Below are positions 57,924 to 59,791 of a stretch of DNA of 59,791 bases, piece after piece. The first letter of the stretch is position 1; the number at the start of each line of letters is the position of its first letter. Source of the DNA: Gamarada debralockiae (lineage: Eukaryota; Ascomycota; Leotiomycetes; Helotiales; Hyphodiscaceae); the NCBI GenBank assembly GCA_002803225.1, contig NXFV01001863.1, forward strand, positions 1 through 59,791. Direction: 5' to 3'. The translations under genes and the position numbers were made by a program. Under the pieces are notes generated by a model. The model was not told the DNA's origin and did no database searches. It worked only from the letters and a program-made list of their open reading frames with translations.

Positions 57924-58202
57924 ATGTCCTTGGGTATGAAATTGGTCACTACAGTATCAGATGCTCATGTTGCGGGGCAAATCACCGCAGGCAAGACTTT
58001 CCTAGTGACGAAGGGTCATATACAGCCCATCGAGCCAGAGAAAGACTACGCTGGTAAGAGGCATTACAAAATCGAATTTGAGCTCGTCATGATTGTCGAC
58101 GGACGCAACTTAAGATATGAGGCTCGCTGGCCGAAAGGTGGCGAAAGCCCGGGTCACGGTCAGATTTGCATCCCTGCTGCATTCAGGCCTGGTACAAATT
58201 GA
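57924..58202 (+). CDS. Short hypothetical open frame, possibly a gene fragment
   Basis: A 92-codon + strand frame with protein-like composition (DAHVAGQITAGKTFLVTKGH; HYKIEFELVMIVDGRNLRYE; ARWPKGGESPGHG). It ends QICIPAAFRPGTN, which looks like a natural C-terminus of a larger beta-rich protein. The ATG at 57924 is probably internal to an ancestral gene whose upstream part is gone. I cannot name the family. It lies head to head with the relic at 57.3-57.9 kb. Confidence 0.35.
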   Translation: MSLGMKLVTTVSDAHVAGQITAGKTFLVTKGHIQPIEPEKDYAGKRHYKIEFELVMIVDGRNLRYEARWPKGGESPGHGQICIPAAFRPGTN

Positions 58203-59149
58203 CAGACATGGTCCACCATTTCAATTGAAAGTGTTTTACAAGATAAAGCGCGGTCCATGTGATAATATAGGTGCGATTAAGGACAAAAACAAGCATGCTG
58301 CGGTTGGGATCAATGTATAGCAGTTAGATTACAGAATATTTGGGGTTTGCTGAAATTGTCATTGAAGAGCTGCCGAAGATACTTCTGTGCTCGTAATCGT
58401 CGGCGGGGCCGTGATGTAGGAAGTGAATATTCAGGGGCATATAAAAGGATAGCTAGGGCGAGGTAATGAGGTACGTTGACAAGCCGAGATATCTAACTTC
58501 CTGTGGTATGCCCAGCAAGGAGTATTCTCCGGACTGGGCAAATAACGTGCCAGGACTTCTTTCAAATGAGGCTATGCAGTCAAGTGGTAGTTCTGAAGTA
58601 TGGCGTGATCGCAACAGATCAAGTCTTAAGAGAGGATACTGAAAAGCAATGCGAAGCACGAGTATTGCGTCGATTACTAAAAACTTAAGCAAAGGCTGGG
58701 GAAGCTAAAGGGAATCTGGACTCTTGTATTTACCCTGAGTCTTGAGAAGAGGGGCTTTGAAGGAGTTGATTGATAAGACCGTAGATGTTAATGCACTGCC
58801 GAGAATCGAAGAAGAGAGAGGGGTTGGAAAGATTCGTGATCAATTCCGCTAAAAGTTTATAGCTTGCATGATCCACACAACTGGGGACGAGCAGCCAGGA
58901 TCCGATAATATGATCCCCATTACCATGCCTCGCTCTTAGGAGAAATGGTGTTCCGCAAAATCCCGAAGGCTAGCTGTGACAGCGCCTCTAGAGATGAGGC
59001 ATTGACACGAAGTTGTCTCCAGTGTCCCTTGGAATACACTCGAATACTACTATTCTCGACTTGAGGGCAGAAGCTGGACTTTGGGTTCAATTTAGGGACA
59101 TAGATCCCCCACATTCATTAGAATCGCTGGTTACTGATGTTATTTGCCG
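58203..59149. other. Gap with no supported gene
   Basis: Only short frames on both strands without domain features. The region leads into the repeat-rich right end of the window. Confidence 0.4.
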
Positions 59150-59293
59150 TGCTACTATAGTCTTCGACTTACACAGCACGTTAAAAGGAATAATCAATCA
59201 ATTAATCTTCATACACTGTATTATTAGACTAGTTGGCCTAAAAACCAACCGTCCTACTGTTGTCTCCGACTTATACAGGACGGTAAAAGGATA
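59150..59293. repeat. Diverged direct repeat leading into the microsatellite
   Basis: Two copies of a unit of about 45 bp. The first (about 59160-59202) contains TCTTCGACTTACACAGCACG then TTAAAAGGAATAATCAATCA. The second (about 59260-59302) contains TCTCCGACTTATACAGGACG then GTAAAAGGATAAATCAATCA. The AATC expansion sits at the end of the second copy, and a short form (AATCAATCAATTA) ends the first. Confidence 0.75.

Positions 59294-59360
<67 letters not shown>
59294..59360. repeat. (AATC)n microsatellite
   Basis: About 16-17 uninterrupted copies of AATC (67 bp). It appears to have expanded from the AATCAATC tail of the flanking direct repeat. Confidence 0.95.
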
Positions 59361-59375
59361 TATGTCTTTGCAATA

Positions 59376-59791
59376 CAGTAGAACCTCGATATAAGAATCC
59401 TTTAGATAAGAATACCTCGACTATAAGAATCGATTCAGGGTTCCCGTTGTTTTTAGGTAAGATAAATAAGAATACCTTTATATAAGAATATTCTTAGAAT
59501 ATCAGGTCCTAAACCTTAAAAGCCTCCTATTTTACCCTTGATATAAGAATATAGGCCTGTTATTATAGTGGCTTAGTCCTTATTATCGTAGTGACTAATA
59601 GGCTAAGGTTCTAATTTAATAATAAAAAGCTTAGAATTTAAATAATTGCCTCGAATTATAATATTTGAGCTGTTATAGCGTTAGAGCGCCTGTAATTACA
59701 GCGGCTGATAGGCTATTGCCTCCCTTGATTTTTTAGGTCTTGGCACTTTGATATAAGAATACCTCGCTATATTCTTATGATTTCGGGGTCC
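59376..59791. mobile_element. Pogo/Tc1-like MITE, right end at or just beyond the window edge
   Basis: The left end begins with TA then CAGTAGAACCTCGATATAAG. CAGTAGAACCTCGAT is the form of a pogo-type terminal inverted repeat, and TA is the expected target site. The last 25 bases of the window, reverse-complemented, begin GGACCCCGAAATCATAAGAA and align with the left TIR after CAGTA. So the element probably ends about five bases past 59791 (total about 420 bp). The interior is AT-rich, with repeated ATAAGAATACCTCG-like words near both ends, and has no coding capacity. Confidence 0.65.

Noticed and set aside
1..59791. tRNA, rRNA and CRISPR arrays
   Set aside because: I looked for B-box-like GGTTCGA words with a matching acceptor stem and for spaced direct repeats. 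None fitted, and CRISPR is not expected in a fungus.

Overview
The window is nuclear DNA of a filamentous ascomycete (Pezizomycotina). Coding regions are broken by many 45-60 bp introns with GT...AG borders and CTNAC-like branch points. The gene families are fungal ones: HET, NACHT/ankyrin, killer-toxin-like chitinase, LysM proteins and a RING-PH-VWA scaffold. The style of the proteins suggests Leotiomycetes, but that is an impression and not proven here. All functions below were read by eye from translated sequence; no search was run.

Layout. 1-5.1 kb is an accessory margin: a stop-riddled relic, an ankyrin relic, a HET gene present only as two broken pieces with a small SnoaL-like gene between them, and a 531-bp TA-flanked MITE with a 23-bp minisatellite inside. 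5.3-6.8 kb holds an unrecognised 482-aa gene. 7.0-15.7 kb is the most striking part. It is a divergent pair made of a secreted protein with four LysM and three CBM18 (ChtBD1) modules (781 aa, 9 exons) and a killer-toxin-like GH18 chitinase (1159 aa, 24 exons). The chitinase continues past its catalytic part through a Kex2-type site into an Ala-rich hydrophobic segment and a DEFP-containing region like NucA/NucB nucleases. 17.6-21.4 kb encodes a RING-PH-VWA protein of the Far1/Ste5 scaffold type. 21.4-29 kb has no gene I can support. 29-36.4 kb is a graveyard: an ankyrin relic, a tannase/feruloyl esterase relic and a nearly full-length but broken NACHT (NLR-like) gene.

36.5-52.3 kb is a compact housekeeping block: neurochondrin-like protein, CLC chloride channel/antiporter, mitochondrial ABC transporter Mdl1, Hsp90 co-chaperone Cdc37, clathrin light chain, and FHIP of the dynein-adaptor FHF complex. 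53.2-55.9 kb is a paxM-type FAD monooxygenase fused to a multi-pass membrane domain. The right end (56-59.8 kb) is again decayed: hypothetical-gene relics, a diverged direct repeat, an AATC microsatellite, and a pogo-like TIR element that runs to the window edge.

How the genes relate. The LysM protein and chitinase share one 963-bp intergenic region, both are secreted, and both bind or cut chitin, so they probably act together on the walls of other fungi or in shielding chitin. The housekeeping genes share no pathway, although FHIP and clathrin light chain both serve endosome traffic. For the six larger spliced gene models built here (LysM protein, chitinase, scaffold, CLC, FHIP, monooxygenase), the summed exon length is a multiple of three with no internal stop, which supports the splice choices.
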